Positions 5,534-5,728 of a stretch of 5,728 nucleotides of DNA are shown piece by piece. The stretch's first letter is position 1. The number at the start of each line of letters is the position of its first letter. Position numbers and translations under genes: made by a program. The notes beneath the pieces were generated by a model. The model was given only the letters and a program-made list of their open reading frames with translations, was not told the DNA's origin and did not search any database. Where the stretch lies: contig JACCSN010000111.1 in assembly GCA_013812985.1 (NCBI GenBank), forward strand, positions 1 through 5,728, in the 5' to 3' direction. This DNA comes from Hyphomicrobiales bacterium (GTDB lineage Bacteria > Pseudomonadota > Alphaproteobacteria > Rhizobiales > Afifellaceae).

Positions 5534-5728
5534 CCGCGCTCTTGACGCTTTGGCTGTCAATGATCGCGGCGGTTGGGCTGGCTTCCCGTTCGGCCTGGTC
5601 GCGGCATTTCACGTAGAGAGCATGGTGAATGCGATCCAGCGTGCCGTCGTAGTCCCAGAGGGAGAAGTAGCCGTTCACCGTGCTTCGCGGCGGCAGGTCC
5701 TTCGGGATCGCGCGCCACTGGCAGCCGC

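Larger units (their letters stand above)
4993..5728 (-). mobile_element. IS5-family element, right-hand part, runs off the window
   Basis: The terminal sequence GAGTCTGTCCGAGATCATTT starts at 4993. It is preceded by TTA (4990-4992), which fits the TNA target duplications of the IS427-type group. Fourteen bases inside the end is the transposase stop. The transposase fills the rest of the element on the minus strand and leaves the window before its start codon, so the other end, the second target copy and total length cannot be seen. Two palindromic inserts (5421-5445 and 5464-5502) lie inside it. Confidence 0.8.
5007..5728 (-). pseudogene. IS5-family DDE transposase, interrupted, N-terminus outside window
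   Basis: The minus strand from the right edge reads GCQWRAIPKDLPPRSTVNGY, DGTLDRIHHALYVKCRDQAE and AAIIDSQSVKSAEKGG. After the interrupted segment it resumes KKRHLLVDTQGLLLHAIVHA and runs to a normal C-terminus (stop 5007-5009). All three DDE residues are present: Asp of IIDSQS (5556-5558), Asp of ADAGYQG (5271-5273) and Glu of IVERTIGWLN (5142-5144). Between SAEKGG and KKRH, family members read GARIDPHGYDAGKKIKGKKRH. Here that segment is shifted by one base at a G run and split by two inserts. The net result returns to the original frame, so the only stop between the halves is TGA at 5424-5426. It is most likely inactive, unless readthrough or frameshifting rescues it. Confidence 0.8.

Noticed and set aside
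3894..5728. Composite transposon bounded by the two inward-facing IS5-type elements
   Set aside because: The left element is a remnant of a different family member lacking its DDE part and right end, and the interior holds only relics, so there is no mobile unit to support.
1..5728. CRISPR array, tRNA or rRNA genes, toxin-antitoxin or defence operon
   Set aside because: I looked for regular spaced repeats, cloverleaf-type sequence and recognisable defence domains on both strands and found none.

Overview
The window looks like a high-GC alphaproteobacterial accessory region, probably Hyphomicrobiales or Sphingomonadales. That guess rests on codon use, the style of the IS5-type transposases and Rhs fragment, a GGAAC-type stress promoter, and a short palindromic repeat I associate with these groups. 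No taxonomic marker gene is present, so the assignment is only moderately supported.

The layout is an intact two-gene module inside a graveyard of mobile and decayed DNA. From left to right: (1) the C-terminus of an IS91-family transposase (2-235); (2) a low-GC stretch with a possible 69-residue, very acidic orphan ORF that overlaps the transposase stop codon (235-444), a strong hairpin (485-517) and otherwise no gene up to 735; (3) a frameshifted internal scrap of a UgpB-type glycerol-3-phosphate binding protein (736-956); (4) an intact gene for a two-CBS-domain protein (1131-1628), preceded by a plausible EcfG general-stress promoter, and 36 bases downstream an intact 594-residue SLC13/DASS-type permease with two cytoplasmic TrkA_C domains (1665-3449); (5) a lower-GC TPR-like gene broken by what looks like a single missing A and then cut off by an IS5-type end (3488-3915); (6) an N-terminal remnant of an IS5-family transposase joined directly to a piece of an Rhs/YD-repeat protein (3894-4714); (7) about 280 bases I cannot assign (4715-4992); (8) a second, different IS5-family element on the minus strand running off the right edge (4993-5728). 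The transposase gene of this last element has been invaded by two short palindromic sequences.

The CBS protein and the permease are the only complete, convincing genes, and they probably form one transcription unit. The likely logic is a stress-inducible unit in which an adenine-nucleotide-sensing CBS protein accompanies an anion (sulfate, dicarboxylate or similar) transporter. Domain content and proximity suggest this; the sequence does not prove it. I see no new defence or RNA-guided system. The most unusual structure is the pair of palindromic inserts in the second transposase. One is in frame, and the other restores the reading frame except for a single TGA.
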